A DNA stretch of 35,201 nt from Terriglobia bacterium (GTDB lineage: Bacteria > Acidobacteriota > Terriglobia > Bryobacterales > Bryobacteraceae): NCBI GenBank assembly GCA_025358575.1, contig JANYJA010000059.1, positions 1-35,201 of the forward strand, read 5' to 3'. Made by a program: the position numbers and the translations under genes. The notes below the pieces were generated by a model. The model was not told where the DNA came from. It made no database searches and saw nothing but the letters and a program-made list of their open reading frames with translations. Below, one piece after another: positions 6,554-15,303 of this stretch (its first letter is position 1; each line of letters opens with the position of its first letter).

Positions 6554-9538
6554 ATGAGGAAGTTGGGGTACAGTCCTGTTTCACAGTTCATCTTGCTTCT
6601 GCTCGCCGTATCGACGGTCCTCGCCGCTCAAGATCGGCCCCTGCTTCAGGACTATCAAGGCCGCAAGATCGACCTCATCCATTTCGATCCCGCCACGCAG
6701 CCTCTCGATCCCGATGAGTTAAATCAGATTTTGCCCATCAAAGCCGGAACTCCGCTGAGTATGGCGCTTGTGCGCGCCAGCATCCAGCGGCTTTATGCGA
6801 CAGGGCGTTATAAGGATATTCAGGTAGACGCCGAGCCGCGCTCGCCCGATCCCAATTCTCCTCTCGTCATCCGCTTTAGCACGCGAAATAGCTGGTTCAT
6901 CGGTGAGGTGGAAATGGACGGCAATGTCGGAGAGCCGCCCAATCAGGGTCAGATTCTTAATGCTTCACGGCTGGAGTTAGGCGATCCCTTCGCCGAAGAA
7001 AATCTTAAGACCGCGGCTGACAACATCAAGCGCCTACTGGTCGCCAACGGCTATTATGAAAGCGTCGTAACCCCTGGATTCAATTACTCCGATCACGAAC
7101 AGGTCAACATCATTTTCCACGTGACCCCTGGCAAGCGCGCGCATTTCGATACGCCGCAACTCAAGGGCAACTATAAACTCACGCCCGCGCAAATCATCCG
7201 GGCCACCAAGTGGCGCCGCTTCATCGTCGGCGGCTGGAAGCAGATCACGCAATCGCGCGTGCGGCAAGGCATTGAGGGCATCCGCGGAAAATATCAGAAG
7301 AGCAACCGCCTACTGGCTACTATCTCGCTTGACAGCATGGAGTACAATCCCGCGCAACGCCGCGCCTCCCCGCATCTAACTATCGACGCCGGTCCGAGAG
7401 TCGAAATCAAAGCCATCGGCGCCAAAGTTTCGCGCAAGAAACTGGTGGATAACGTCCCCATCTTCGAGGAGCACACGGTGGATCGCGACCTTCTCGTCGA
7501 GGGTCAGAGAAATCTGCGCGAGGAATTTCAAGCGGCGGGATATTTTGAAGCCCAGGTTGAATTTAAAGAACAGAAAGTGGTGAATGACCGCGCGGAAATC
7601 GATTATCTCATCACTCCCGGCATCCGCCACACTTTCGCCCACCTGGAGATTCAGGGAAACAAGTACTTCACCACGCAGAGTATTCGCGAGCGCATGTTCC
7701 TGGAGCCGAAGTCGTTTCAGTTTCGTCGCGGTCGTTATAGCGAAGCCTTCGTGCGTGACGACGAAGACGCCATCACCAATCTCTATAAGTCAAATGGATT
7801 TCGCGACGTGAAAGTAGCCGCGACTCCCATTGACGATTACCAAGGTAAAGTCGGTAACATCGCCGTCGTCATTCACATCGATGAGGGTCCACAGTGGTTC
7901 GTCTCACATCTCACGGTCTCCGGCGCCAAGAAGCTCGATCTCGCCCCTATCCTCTCCACATTGAGTTCATCCGAAGATCAGCCCTTCAGCGAGTTCAACG
8001 TTGCCGCCGATCGCGACGCCATCATTTCTTACTACTTTCAAAATGGCTTCGCTAACGCGAATTTCGAATGGAGCTCCACCCCGGGGGTCAAGCCTACGCT
8101 GGTCGATCTCCAATTCCGCATCGTTGAAGGCGAGCAGCAGTTCGTTCGTGAAGTGCTCACCATGGGGCTTCAAACTACCCGTCCTAAGCTGGTTTATCGC
8201 AATCTGCTGTTAAGTCCGGGCGACCCGCTATCGCCTATTCGCATGAGCGACACGCAGCGCCGCCTCTACGATCTCGGCGTTTTCGCGCAGGTAAATATGG
8301 CGATTCAAAATCCAGATGGCGAGACCGAGCGCAAGTACGTCGTCTATGACATCGAAGAGGCGCGCCGCTATTCCATCACGGGTGGTTTCGGCGCGGAGAT
8401 TGCCCGCATCGGTGGAGGATCTAGTTCGCAAAGCCTCGACAACCCCGGCGGCGCTACCGGTTTCAGTCCGCGAGTGTCCTTCGATGTGAGCCGCATCAAT
8501 CTCTTCGGCCTCGGTCACACCCTCAGCTTTCGCAGCCGCGTTTCAACCCTTCAGAAGCGCGGTTTGATAGACTACCTCGCGCCTCGAATCTTCAACCATA
8601 CGAATTTCGATTTAACTTTCACTGCACTTTACGACGATTCGAAAGATATCAAAACCTTCAAGTCTCGCCGCGAAGAGGGTTCCATCCAGCTCACCCAACG
8701 TTTCTCCAAGCCCACAACGCTCTTTTACCGTTTCAACTACCGGCAGGTGCACGTCAGCGATCTCCACATCAATCCCCTTTTGGCTCCGAGGCTGGCGCAA
8801 TCGGTGCGCATCGGAGAGGCTTCCGTGAACTTAATTCAAGATCGCCGAGACGACCCGACTGACGCTCACAAAGGCATTTACAACACTGTCGACATGGCCT
8901 TTGCATCGAGTGCTTTCGGCTCACAAGCCAATTTTATCCGCATCCTGGCGCGCAACGCCACGTACCGCCGCATCGGAAAAAAACTCGTGTTCGCGCGCGA
9001 AACCACCATGGGAATCGAGCCTTCCTTCGGCACGGTCAAGAATAACCCCGACCTCAGCGACCCCATTCCCTTGCCCGAACGCTTCTTCGGCGGCGGCGGC
9101 AGCTCCCATCGGGGCTTTCCGGAAAATCAAGCTGGCCCCCGCGATCCACTTACCGGATTTCCAGTCGGCGGCTCAGCGCTCCTCTTCAACAGCACCGAGT
9201 TGCGGTTCCCTCTTCTTGGCGCAAACATCGGCGGCGTGATTTTTCACGATATGGGGAACATTTACTCCAGCCTCAGCAAGATCTCGTTCCGCGTTAAGCA
9301 GAAAGATTTGACTGACTTCGACTACATGGCGCACGCTGCCGGCTTTGGCATTCGTTATCGCACTCCCATCGGCCCGGTGCGAGCCGATCTTGCTTATAGC
9401 ATCAATTCCCCGAAATTCAATGGCTTCAAAGGAACATTTACAGAGCTGGTGCAATGCACTGGCCTAGGCACCTGCCAGCGAACCGAGCAGCGCATCAGCC
9501 GACTGCAATATTTCTTTTCCATTGGCCAAACATTCTAA
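6554..9538 (+). CDS. BamA/TamA-superfamily outer-membrane protein with multiple POTRA domains
   Basis: A 994-aa outer-membrane assembly protein. Residues 1-25 form a signal peptide. A long periplasmic part carries repeated POTRA signatures (YATGRYKDIQV at about 81, ANGYYESVV at about 164, AAGYFEAQV at about 332, SNGFRDVKV at about 419, QNGFANANF at about 500, DLGVFAQVNM at about 575). That gives some six POTRA domains, more than the three of TamA and at least the five of BamA. The last 380 residues are a 16-strand-type barrel with the RGF loop motif (SSHRGFPEN, about 853) and a C-terminal phenylalanine that fits the beta-signal. Its partner genes, a SurA-like chaperone and TamB, overlap its end, which favours a TAM-like role in delivering proteins or lipids to the outer membrane. 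It could equally be the cell's main BamA. Confidence 0.92.
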   Translation: MRKLGYSPVSQFILLLLAVSTVLAAQDRPLLQDYQGRKIDLIHFDPATQPLDPDELNQILPIKAGTPLSMALVRASIQRLYATGRYKDIQVDAEPRSPDPNSPLVIRFSTRNSWFIGEVEMDGNVGEPPNQGQILNASRLELGDPFAEENLKTAADNIKRLLVANGYYESVVTPGFNYSDHEQVNIIFHVTPGKRAHFDTPQLKGNYKLTPAQIIRATKWRRFIVGGWKQITQSRVRQGIEGIRGKYQKSNRLLATISLDSMEYNPAQRRASPHLTIDAGPRVEIKAIGAKVSRKKLVDNVPIFEEHTVDRDLLVEGQRNLREEFQAAGYFEAQVEFKEQKVVNDRAEIDYLITPGIRHTFAHLEIQGNKYFTTQSIRERMFLEPKSFQFRRGRYSEAFVRDDEDAITNLYKSNGFRDVKVAATPIDDYQGKVGNIAVVIHIDEGPQWFVSHLTVSGAKKLDLAPILSTLSSSEDQPFSEFNVAADRDAIISYYFQNGFANANFEWSSTPGVKPTLVDLQFRIVEGEQQFVREVLTMGLQTTRPKLVYRNLLLSPGDPLSPIRMSDTQRRLYDLGVFAQVNMAIQNPDGETERKYVVYDIEEARRYSITGGFGAEIARIGGGSSSQSLDNPGGATGFSPRVSFDVSRINLFGLGHTLSFRSRVSTLQKRGLIDYLAPRIFNHTNFDLTFTALYDDSKDIKTFKSRREEGSIQLTQRFSKPTTLFYRFNYRQVHVSDLHINPLLAPRLAQSVRIGEASVNLIQDRRDDPTDAHKGIYNTVDMAFASSAFGSQANFIRILARNATYRRIGKKLVFARETTMGIEPSFGTVKNNPDLSDPIPLPERFFGGGGSSHRGFPENQAGPRDPLTGFPVGGSALLFNSTELRFPLLGANIGGVIFHDMGNIYSSLSKISFRVKQKDLTDFDYMAHAAGFGIRYRTPIGPVRADLAYSINSPKFNGFKGTFTELVQCTGLGTCQRTEQRISRLQYFFSIGQTF

Positions 9539-10173
9539 TGCGCCGCCTCGCCATCATCGCCGCGTCTCTCTTCGTGCTGAATGCACCGGCCGCCGTCATT
9601 GACCGTATCGCGGTGGCCCTCGGCAATCAGGTGATCACCGAGAGTGAAATTATCGAAGAGATTCGCGTGACCGCTTACCTCAACGGCGGGCCGGTCGATT
9701 TAAGTCCGAAGTCCCGCCATCAAGCCGCCGATCGGCTTATCGAACAGAAGCTGGTCCATAAGGAGCGTGAGCTCGAGCGCTACGACGATCCGCCCGGCGA
9801 CACCGCGGCAGCCACGCTCGCCGCCATCGAAAAGCGATATCCCAGCGCGGCTGCATTCGACAGCGCCTTGCGGGAGTACGGCCTCACTCGCGCGGATTTG
9901 CAGGCCCATCTGCTCTGGCAATCCAGCCTGCTTCAGTTTGTGGAACAGCGTTTTCGCCCAGCCGTGCAGGTGACTCGCGACGACGTGAAAAAATACTTTG
10001 ACGAAAAGGTCCTGCCCGCCGCCAAACCCGGGCAGAAGGTGAATCTCGACGACATGCGCGAATCCATCGAAGAAACCTTAACCTCCGCGCTGGCCGACAA
10101 GCAACTGGACGACTGGCTGCGCGATACGCGAGCTCACACCAAAGTCGAATTTTATGACGAGGCGTTCCGATGA
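9538..10173 (+). CDS. SurA-N-like periplasmic chaperone without PPIase domain
   Basis: A 211-aa exported protein whose ATG overlaps the preceding TAA (TAATG). A signal peptide (about 1-18) is followed by VIDRIAVALGNQVITESEIIEEI, the typical opening of SurA/PpiD chaperone domains, and a largely helical body. The C-terminus has helices resembling the last SurA-N helix. Parvulin domains, which SurA normally carries one or two of, are absent. In SurA the N-terminal domain alone holds most of the binding of unfolded outer-membrane proteins, so this short form could hand clients to the barrel protein encoded just upstream. Its stop overlaps the tamB start (ATGA), so it is translationally coupled on both sides. 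Confidence 0.82.
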   Translation: MRRLAIIAASLFVLNAPAAVIDRIAVALGNQVITESEIIEEIRVTAYLNGGPVDLSPKSRHQAADRLIEQKLVHKERELERYDDPPGDTAAATLAAIEKRYPSAAAFDSALREYGLTRADLQAHLLWQSSLLQFVEQRFRPAVQVTRDDVKKYFDEKVLPAAKPGQKVNLDDMRESIEETLTSALADKQLDDWLRDTRAHTKVEFYDEAFR

Positions 10174-13100
10174 CCCGGCCTGCCCGCATAACACTTTACA
10201 CCGTCAGTGGTTTGTTCGCTCTGCTGCTGATTCTCGGGATTGTCGGCGTCTTCGTGGCGCAAAGCGGCTGGTTCCGCGAGAAGGTCCGCGAGCGCATCGT
10301 TGCTGAAGTCGAGACCGCCACCGGTGGCCGAGCCGAGGTCGGCAAGTTTCGTTTCGACTGGCACACTCTCACCGCCGAGCTAGACGATTTTGTGATCCAC
10401 GGGACAGAACCCGGCTCCGGCCCCCCTCTATTGCGCGCTAAGAGAGTGATCGTCGGATTGAAAGTGGTTTCTCTGTTGAAACGTGACATTGATATTGCGC
10501 TTCTCGAAGGCGATACTCCGCAAGCCTATCTTCTGATCTATCCCGATAACCGCACCAACATTCCTGAACCAAAAATCAAAAGCGCGATCAATAAGACCGC
10601 CGCCGAGACCATTCTCGATCTTGCCATCGGTACCTTCAATCTCAAGAACGGCAGCATCACGGTTCAGGCGCAGGGCAAGCTTCCGAAGGTGACGCCCTGG
10701 AGCGCGGTCGGGCAAAACCTGAATTCGAAACTCACCTACGATAAGGCCGGCCCTCGATACGGCGGCGACATTTCAATGCAGCCACTGCAATTAAAGTGGG
10801 GCGCCTACGAACCCCTGCCGCTAACCGTGAAACTTTCTGCTACCTTCGATAAGACCCGGCTGAAGATTTCCAGCGGTCACTTGGCAACCGCTTTTTCGCA
10901 AGTCGATTTAAGCGGCACGTTAGAAAATTTCGCCGATCCGCGCAGCAACTTAACTTATGACGCGCGTCTTTCTCTCGATGAAATTGGCCGCGTTTTGAAG
11001 CTGCGCTCTCGTCAATCTGGCACGGTTCAGCTTGGCGGCAGCGCCCAATACACCAGCGCGGCGGATTATAGAATCACCGGCAATCTGCACGCCCGCGACG
11101 TGAATTTCCGTCAGGGGAGCACTCATGTGGAGCACGTGCGCGCTGATTCCAGTGTCACCATGGACCCCCAGAAAATTCAGTTTGAAGGTTTGCGCGTCGC
11201 CGCCCTTGGTGGCACCATGGCCGGCCGCGCCGAGCTTCGCGACTTCGATCGTTATCACGCCGAAGGCAAACTCGACCATTTCGATTTACGCACCGTCGCC
11301 GCGCTCTTTACCGCGCAACAACTTCCGTGGGACGGTATGATGAACGGCCCATTCGAGCTCACCGGCCGCACCACCACGTCCGCCCAGCAAGCCTCCGCCC
11401 GCATCAACATCTCACCCGCCGGCAAAGGCGCCCCCGTTCACGGCCTCATCGACGCTAAATACGACAGCGCCCGCGGCGGCATCCTGCAATTGGCGAAATC
11501 GTACATCGCACTCCCCGCCACCCGCCTCGATCTTTCCGGCACGCTCGGCCAGCAGTTGCAAATCCATCTGGTCTCGCACAATCTCGACGATCTGCTGCCC
11601 GCCATCCGCGCCGCCGCCACGCCGGGTCGCGGTGCACCGCCGGTTGTCATCCCCGTCGCGTTGAATCAGGGCGCAGCCACCTTCGACGGTACAGTGACCG
11701 GCCCCCTCGCCTCCCCCGTGATTTCAGGCCACCTCACTGGTCAGAATGTAGTTTACTCCGGCGAAACCATCACCTCGCTCGCTGGCGACCTCACCGCGCA
11801 AAAAACCGGCGCGAAGGTCCAAAATGCCAGCGTCGTCTACAAAAACATGCGTGCCCAGTTTCAGGGCTCAGTGGGCCTGCGCAACTGGAAACCAGAGGAT
11901 AACCAGCCATTGACCGCGTCGCTGGCCTTGCAGAATTCGAGCGTCGCCGACCTTCTCACTCTTGCCGGCCAGTCCAGCGTTCCCGTAACTGGTACGCTCT
12001 CCACCACCGCGAACGTCACCGGCACAATCGGAAATCCCCGCGCCAATGCCGACCTCACCATCGTCAACGGTTCAGTTTACGGCGAACCTTTCGACCGCAT
12101 CAGCGCCAACGTCACATCGAACAACAACACGACTCAAGCAGCCACCGCGCAGATTACCGCCGGGCCCAAGCAGATCAACGCCAAAGCCACCTTCGATCAC
12201 GCCGCCACCGACTTCCTGGCTGGGCGATTTGCATTTCAGGTTTCCAGCAACCGCATGGCGATTGCGCAGTTCGAAACCATCCGCAAAATGCGTCCCGATG
12301 CCGCCGGGACCGTGCAGTTGACTGCCACCGGCCAAGCCACCGTCGCTCACACCAATAAGGGCACGGAGTTCCACCTTGCCGACCTCAATGCCGATGCGAA
12401 CGCAACCGGCATTCAGTTTGAAGGCAAAGCACTGGGTGATGCGCGCCTCACCGCCAAGACACAAGGCGATCAACTTACCGCCAATCTGGATTCCGACGCC
12501 GCGCACGCTAACATTCATGGCCAAGGTCAGTGGCGTCTCAGCGGTGCCTATCCGGGCGGCGGACAAGTGACCTTTTCAAAGGTAGACCTGGCCTCGGTGC
12601 GCACACTTTTCCTGCCCCCGACCGCGGCCACCCAGAACATCGGCATCGGCGGCTCTGTCGAAGGCAAGGTCACGTTCAACGGTCCCGCGCTAACGCCGGC
12701 CGCTTGGAACGGAGCGCTGGAGATCCAGCAGCTTCTCGTTAAACCGGTGCCCGCGCGCGGCTACAATCCGAGCCTGAACAATGTCTCTATTCAGAACTCC
12801 GGCCCCATCCGGATCTCGATGAATGATTCAGTTATTCACGTCGACAGCGCGCAGCTGGTGGGCACCGCTAACAACGTGAAGACCACAAATATTTCCGTAA
12901 CTGGGCAAGTCGCGTTGAATCACAAATCGCCTCTCGACCTGCACGTTGATAGCACTCTCGATCTCGGCCTGCTGCAGAGTTTCAATCCCGACATCGTCTC
13001 TTCCGGAAACCTCATCGCGAACGCATCCATTCGCGGCGCCATGGCGCAGCCGCAGCTTTCCGGACGAATGGAACTGAAAAACGCCAACCTGAACATGATC

Positions 13101-14231
13101 AATGTGCCCAACGGCTTGTCCAACGCCAATGGCATCGTTCTCTTCGATGGATCGCGAGCCACCATCCAAACCCTCACTGCAGATTCCGGCGGCGGCAAAA
13201 TTCGCGCCACCGGGTTCGCCGCGTTTGTGGGCGGCAAGCTTTCGTTCCGGATGCAAGCGATAGCCAGTCAGGTCCGTGTAAGGTATCCCGAGGGCGTGAG
13301 CACGGTAGCCGATGCGACCTTGAATTACACCGGCACCACCGATCGCAGCCTGCTCGCCGGAGACATTATGATCCTGCGCACCAGCTTCAATCCCAAAACG
13401 GATTTGGGCTCAGTGCTCTCCAGCTCCGCCGGACCGGTCCGCACGGCATCCACGCAGACCGGACTGCTCGGAGGCCTTCAGTTCGATGTGCAAATCCAAA
13501 CCTCGCCGGACATCAGTTTTCAAACCGGCGTCGCGCAGGATTTGCAAGCCGAGGCAAATTTAAAACTGCGCGGCAGCGTCACTAACCCCATCCTGTTGGG
13601 CCGCATCAACATCACGCAAGGCGATCTCACCTTCTTCGGGAATAAGTACGTCATCAATCAAGGCACCATTGCCTTCTACAACCCCGTGAAGCTGGAGCCG
13701 ATTCTCAATATCGATCTGGAAACGCGCGCGCGTGGCGTTGACGTCACTCTGACCGTATCCGGCCCCATCACCAAACTCAACGTCTCCTACCGTTCCGATC
13801 CGCCGCTGCAATTCTCCGATATCGTAGCGCTGCTGGCCACGGGCCGCGCCCCGTCCGATCCATCGCTCGCCGCGCGTGAAAATGCCACGCCCCAAAGCTG
13901 GCAGCAACTCGGCGCTTCGGCGCTGGTAAGCCAGGCTATCGCCAATCCCGTGGCCGGGCGATTGCAGCGTTTCTTCGGCGTCAGCAAACTCAAAATCGAT
14001 CCGCTGCTCAGTGGTGTTGCCGGCACCGCGGGTAACCTGGGCGCGCGACTGACCATCGAACAGCAAGTCACGCCCGACATCACATTCACCTACATCACCA
14101 ACATCACCAGCACCAATCCCCAGGTGGTCCGCGTCGAATGGGCCTTCAGCAAGAACTGGTCGGCCGTAGCGCTGCGTGAAGAGAACAGCCAGTTCGGCAT
14201 CGACTTCCTCTATAAGAAACGCTTCAAGTAA
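10170..14231 (+). CDS. tamB: TamB-family translocation/assembly module protein (DUF490)
   Basis: A 1353-aa protein anchored in the inner membrane by one N-terminal segment (about 8-30) and spanning the periplasm. The long middle is a regular beta-rich repeat region of the AsmA/TamB type that forms a hydrophobic groove. The C-terminal 350 residues show the DUF490 signature: ITQGDLTFFGNKYVINQGTI, then FYNPVKLEPILNIDLET, SYRSDPPLQFSDIVALLATG, and a final strand ending in LYKKRFK. TamB works with a BamA-superfamily barrel, or with lipids, to build the outer membrane. It is the last gene of the three-gene operon, and its ATG overlaps the previous stop. Length is close to that of other TamB proteins (about 1260-1500). 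Confidence 0.95.
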   Translation: MTRPARITLYTVSGLFALLLILGIVGVFVAQSGWFREKVRERIVAEVETATGGRAEVGKFRFDWHTLTAELDDFVIHGTEPGSGPPLLRAKRVIVGLKVVSLLKRDIDIALLEGDTPQAYLLIYPDNRTNIPEPKIKSAINKTAAETILDLAIGTFNLKNGSITVQAQGKLPKVTPWSAVGQNLNSKLTYDKAGPRYGGDISMQPLQLKWGAYEPLPLTVKLSATFDKTRLKISSGHLATAFSQVDLSGTLENFADPRSNLTYDARLSLDEIGRVLKLRSRQSGTVQLGGSAQYTSAADYRITGNLHARDVNFRQGSTHVEHVRADSSVTMDPQKIQFEGLRVAALGGTMAGRAELRDFDRYHAEGKLDHFDLRTVAALFTAQQLPWDGMMNGPFELTGRTTTSAQQASARINISPAGKGAPVHGLIDAKYDSARGGILQLAKSYIALPATRLDLSGTLGQQLQIHLVSHNLDDLLPAIRAAATPGRGAPPVVIPVALNQGAATFDGTVTGPLASPVISGHLTGQNVVYSGETITSLAGDLTAQKTGAKVQNASVVYKNMRAQFQGSVGLRNWKPEDNQPLTASLALQNSSVADLLTLAGQSSVPVTGTLSTTANVTGTIGNPRANADLTIVNGSVYGEPFDRISANVTSNNNTTQAATAQITAGPKQINAKATFDHAATDFLAGRFAFQVSSNRMAIAQFETIRKMRPDAAGTVQLTATGQATVAHTNKGTEFHLADLNADANATGIQFEGKALGDARLTAKTQGDQLTANLDSDAAHANIHGQGQWRLSGAYPGGGQVTFSKVDLASVRTLFLPPTAATQNIGIGGSVEGKVTFNGPALTPAAWNGALEIQQLLVKPVPARGYNPSLNNVSIQNSGPIRISMNDSVIHVDSAQLVGTANNVKTTNISVTGQVALNHKSPLDLHVDSTLDLGLLQSFNPDIVSSGNLIANASIRGAMAQPQLSGRMELKNANLNMINVPNGLSNANGIVLFDGSRATIQTLTADSGGGKIRATGFAAFVGGKLSFRMQAIASQVRVRYPEGVSTVADATLNYTGTTDRSLLAGDIMILRTSFNPKTDLGSVLSSSAGPVRTASTQTGLLGGLQFDVQIQTSPDISFQTGVAQDLQAEANLKLRGSVTNPILLGRINITQGDLTFFGNKYVINQGTIAFYNPVKLEPILNIDLETRARGVDVTLTVSGPITKLNVSYRSDPPLQFSDIVALLATGRAPSDPSLAARENATPQSWQQLGASALVSQAIANPVAGRLQRFFGVSKLKIDPLLSGVAGTAGNLGARLTIEQQVTPDITFTYITNITSTNPQVVRVEWAFSKNWSAVALREENSQFGIDFLYKKRFK

Positions 14232-14268
14232 GGCCGCTTAGTTTCTCCGCCCCCTTACGGCCCTAAAG

Positions 14269-14274
14269 TATATT
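14269..14274 (+). promoter_or_regulatory. Possible -10 box ahead of the Tad operon
   Basis: TATATT lies 28-40 bases before the possible start codons of the first tad gene, in the short gap (14232-14296) after tamB. The -35 region has no good match, so this is a weak candidate. The gap also has a GGCCG/CGGCC inverted repeat with a long loop (about 14232-14262) that is not followed by a T-run, so it is not a convincing terminator for tamB. Confidence 0.25.
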
Positions 14275-14296
14275 TGGCGTTCAGCCGAATATTCCA

Positions 14297-14770
14297 ATGA
14301 TGCCGCGAATGGATGGGCGCTCATTGCACAAAGGCCGAGAACGGCAAACCGGCGTAGCCTTGGTCGAAATCACGCTGCTTATGCCATGGATTGTCTTCCT
14401 ATTTGTCGGAATTTTGGATGTCGGCTTTTACAGCTACGCTCTAATCGTCACGGAGAATGCGGCACGGGTGAGTGCGATTCTGGCGTCGGCGAGTATCGCG
14501 GCGTCCAGCGACTCGCTGAGCGCGTGTACGGTGGCTTTGCAGGAAATGAATTCGCTGCCGAATACCGTGGGCTTAACCACCTGCGGCGCCGGGACCGTGA
14601 CCACCTCCGCGCCGGTCAGCGTGCAAGCCACTTCGATAGACAACGGTAACGGAGACATCTCTTCACGTGTGACGGTAATTTATCTTACATTACCAATGAT
14701 TCCTATCCCTGGGATTCTCCCCAGCCAGATGACAGTGTCGCGGGCCTCCGAAGTCCGGGTTGGAAGCTAA
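14297..14770 (+). CDS. TadE-like pseudopilin of the Tad pilus
   Basis: A 157-aa protein with several possible starts (14297, 14300, 14309). Near the N-terminus it has TG-VALVEITLL, a prepilin-type cleavage site with Glu at +5, followed by a hydrophobic segment (LMPWIVFLFVGILDVGFYSYA) that would be both membrane anchor and pilus core. The remaining 100 residues are a Ser/Thr-rich periplasmic domain with two cysteines that could form a disulfide. TadE pseudopilins are processed by the prepilin peptidase and are needed for Flp pilus assembly. It is the first gene of the Tad cluster. Confidence 0.85.
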   Translation: MMPRMDGRSLHKGRERQTGVALVEITLLMPWIVFLFVGILDVGFYSYALIVTENAARVSAILASASIAASSDSLSACTVALQEMNSLPNTVGLTTCGAGTVTTSAPVSVQATSIDNGNGDISSRVTVIYLTLPMIPIPGILPSQMTVSRASEVRVGS

Positions 14771-14784
14771 AAGGACGGCTGAAT

Positions 14785-15294
14785 ATGAAGCCCCTATTTA
14801 AGGAAGACCGAGGTAGCACCACCGTCGAAATGACTCTTGTCGGAATACCCATAATCTTCGTATTAATAAGCATCTTCGAAATCGCTCGCGGCATGTGGGC
14901 CTACGACACCTTGGCGTACGCCGTGCGCGATACCACTCGCTACGCGATCGTCCATGGGCAAAATTGCTCGGTGTCCCCAAATTCCTGTGCGATTACCATT
15001 GGCAATATCACGGCACGGCTGGTAGACGCGGGAGTCGGCCTGCCCCCAGGGCAGTTGAATGTGAGCTTACAATCCTTGACTGACAATATAGTCTGCAATC
15101 CCGTTTCGACCTGTCTCGCCAGCAATACTTTGTTCCCTTCGCCCGGTGCGAATGGCGTTGGAAATCCGATTACAATTTCCGCCGCATACAACTTCACCAG
15201 TGCGATCTCAATGTTCTGGCCCGGTGGGGGAGCGCCCGTTGCATTTGCGGCCGTAAATCTTCCTGCAACATCGACTGACTACATACAGTTCTAA
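14785..15294 (+). CDS. Second TadE-like pseudopilin
   Basis: A 169-aa protein starting at an ATG preceded by AAAAGGACGG, a good ribosome binding site 14 bases after the previous stop codon. The segment RG-STTVEMTLV is a prepilin peptidase site with Glu at +5, and the following stretch (GIPIIFVLISIFEIARGMWAYDTL) is the membrane helix. It continues with AVRDTTRYAIVHG, the pattern usual after the helix in TadE proteins, then a Cys-containing, Ser/Asn-rich domain. Together with the preceding gene it gives the two pseudopilins commonly found in Tad systems (TadE and TadF or a second TadE). Confidence 0.85.
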   Translation: MKPLFKEDRGSTTVEMTLVGIPIIFVLISIFEIARGMWAYDTLAYAVRDTTRYAIVHGQNCSVSPNSCAITIGNITARLVDAGVGLPPGQLNVSLQSLTDNIVCNPVSTCLASNTLFPSPGANGVGNPITISAAYNFTSAISMFWPGGGAPVAFAAVNLPATSTDYIQF

Positions 15295-15303
15295 GAAAAG
15301 TGT

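Noticed and set aside
12072-12566. 164-codon minus-strand open frame inside tamB
   Set aside because: Antisense shadow of a clearly coding TamB region.
14232-14296. Intrinsic terminator after tamB
   Set aside because: The GGCCG/CGGCC arms are short with a loop of about 20 bases and there is no following T-run.
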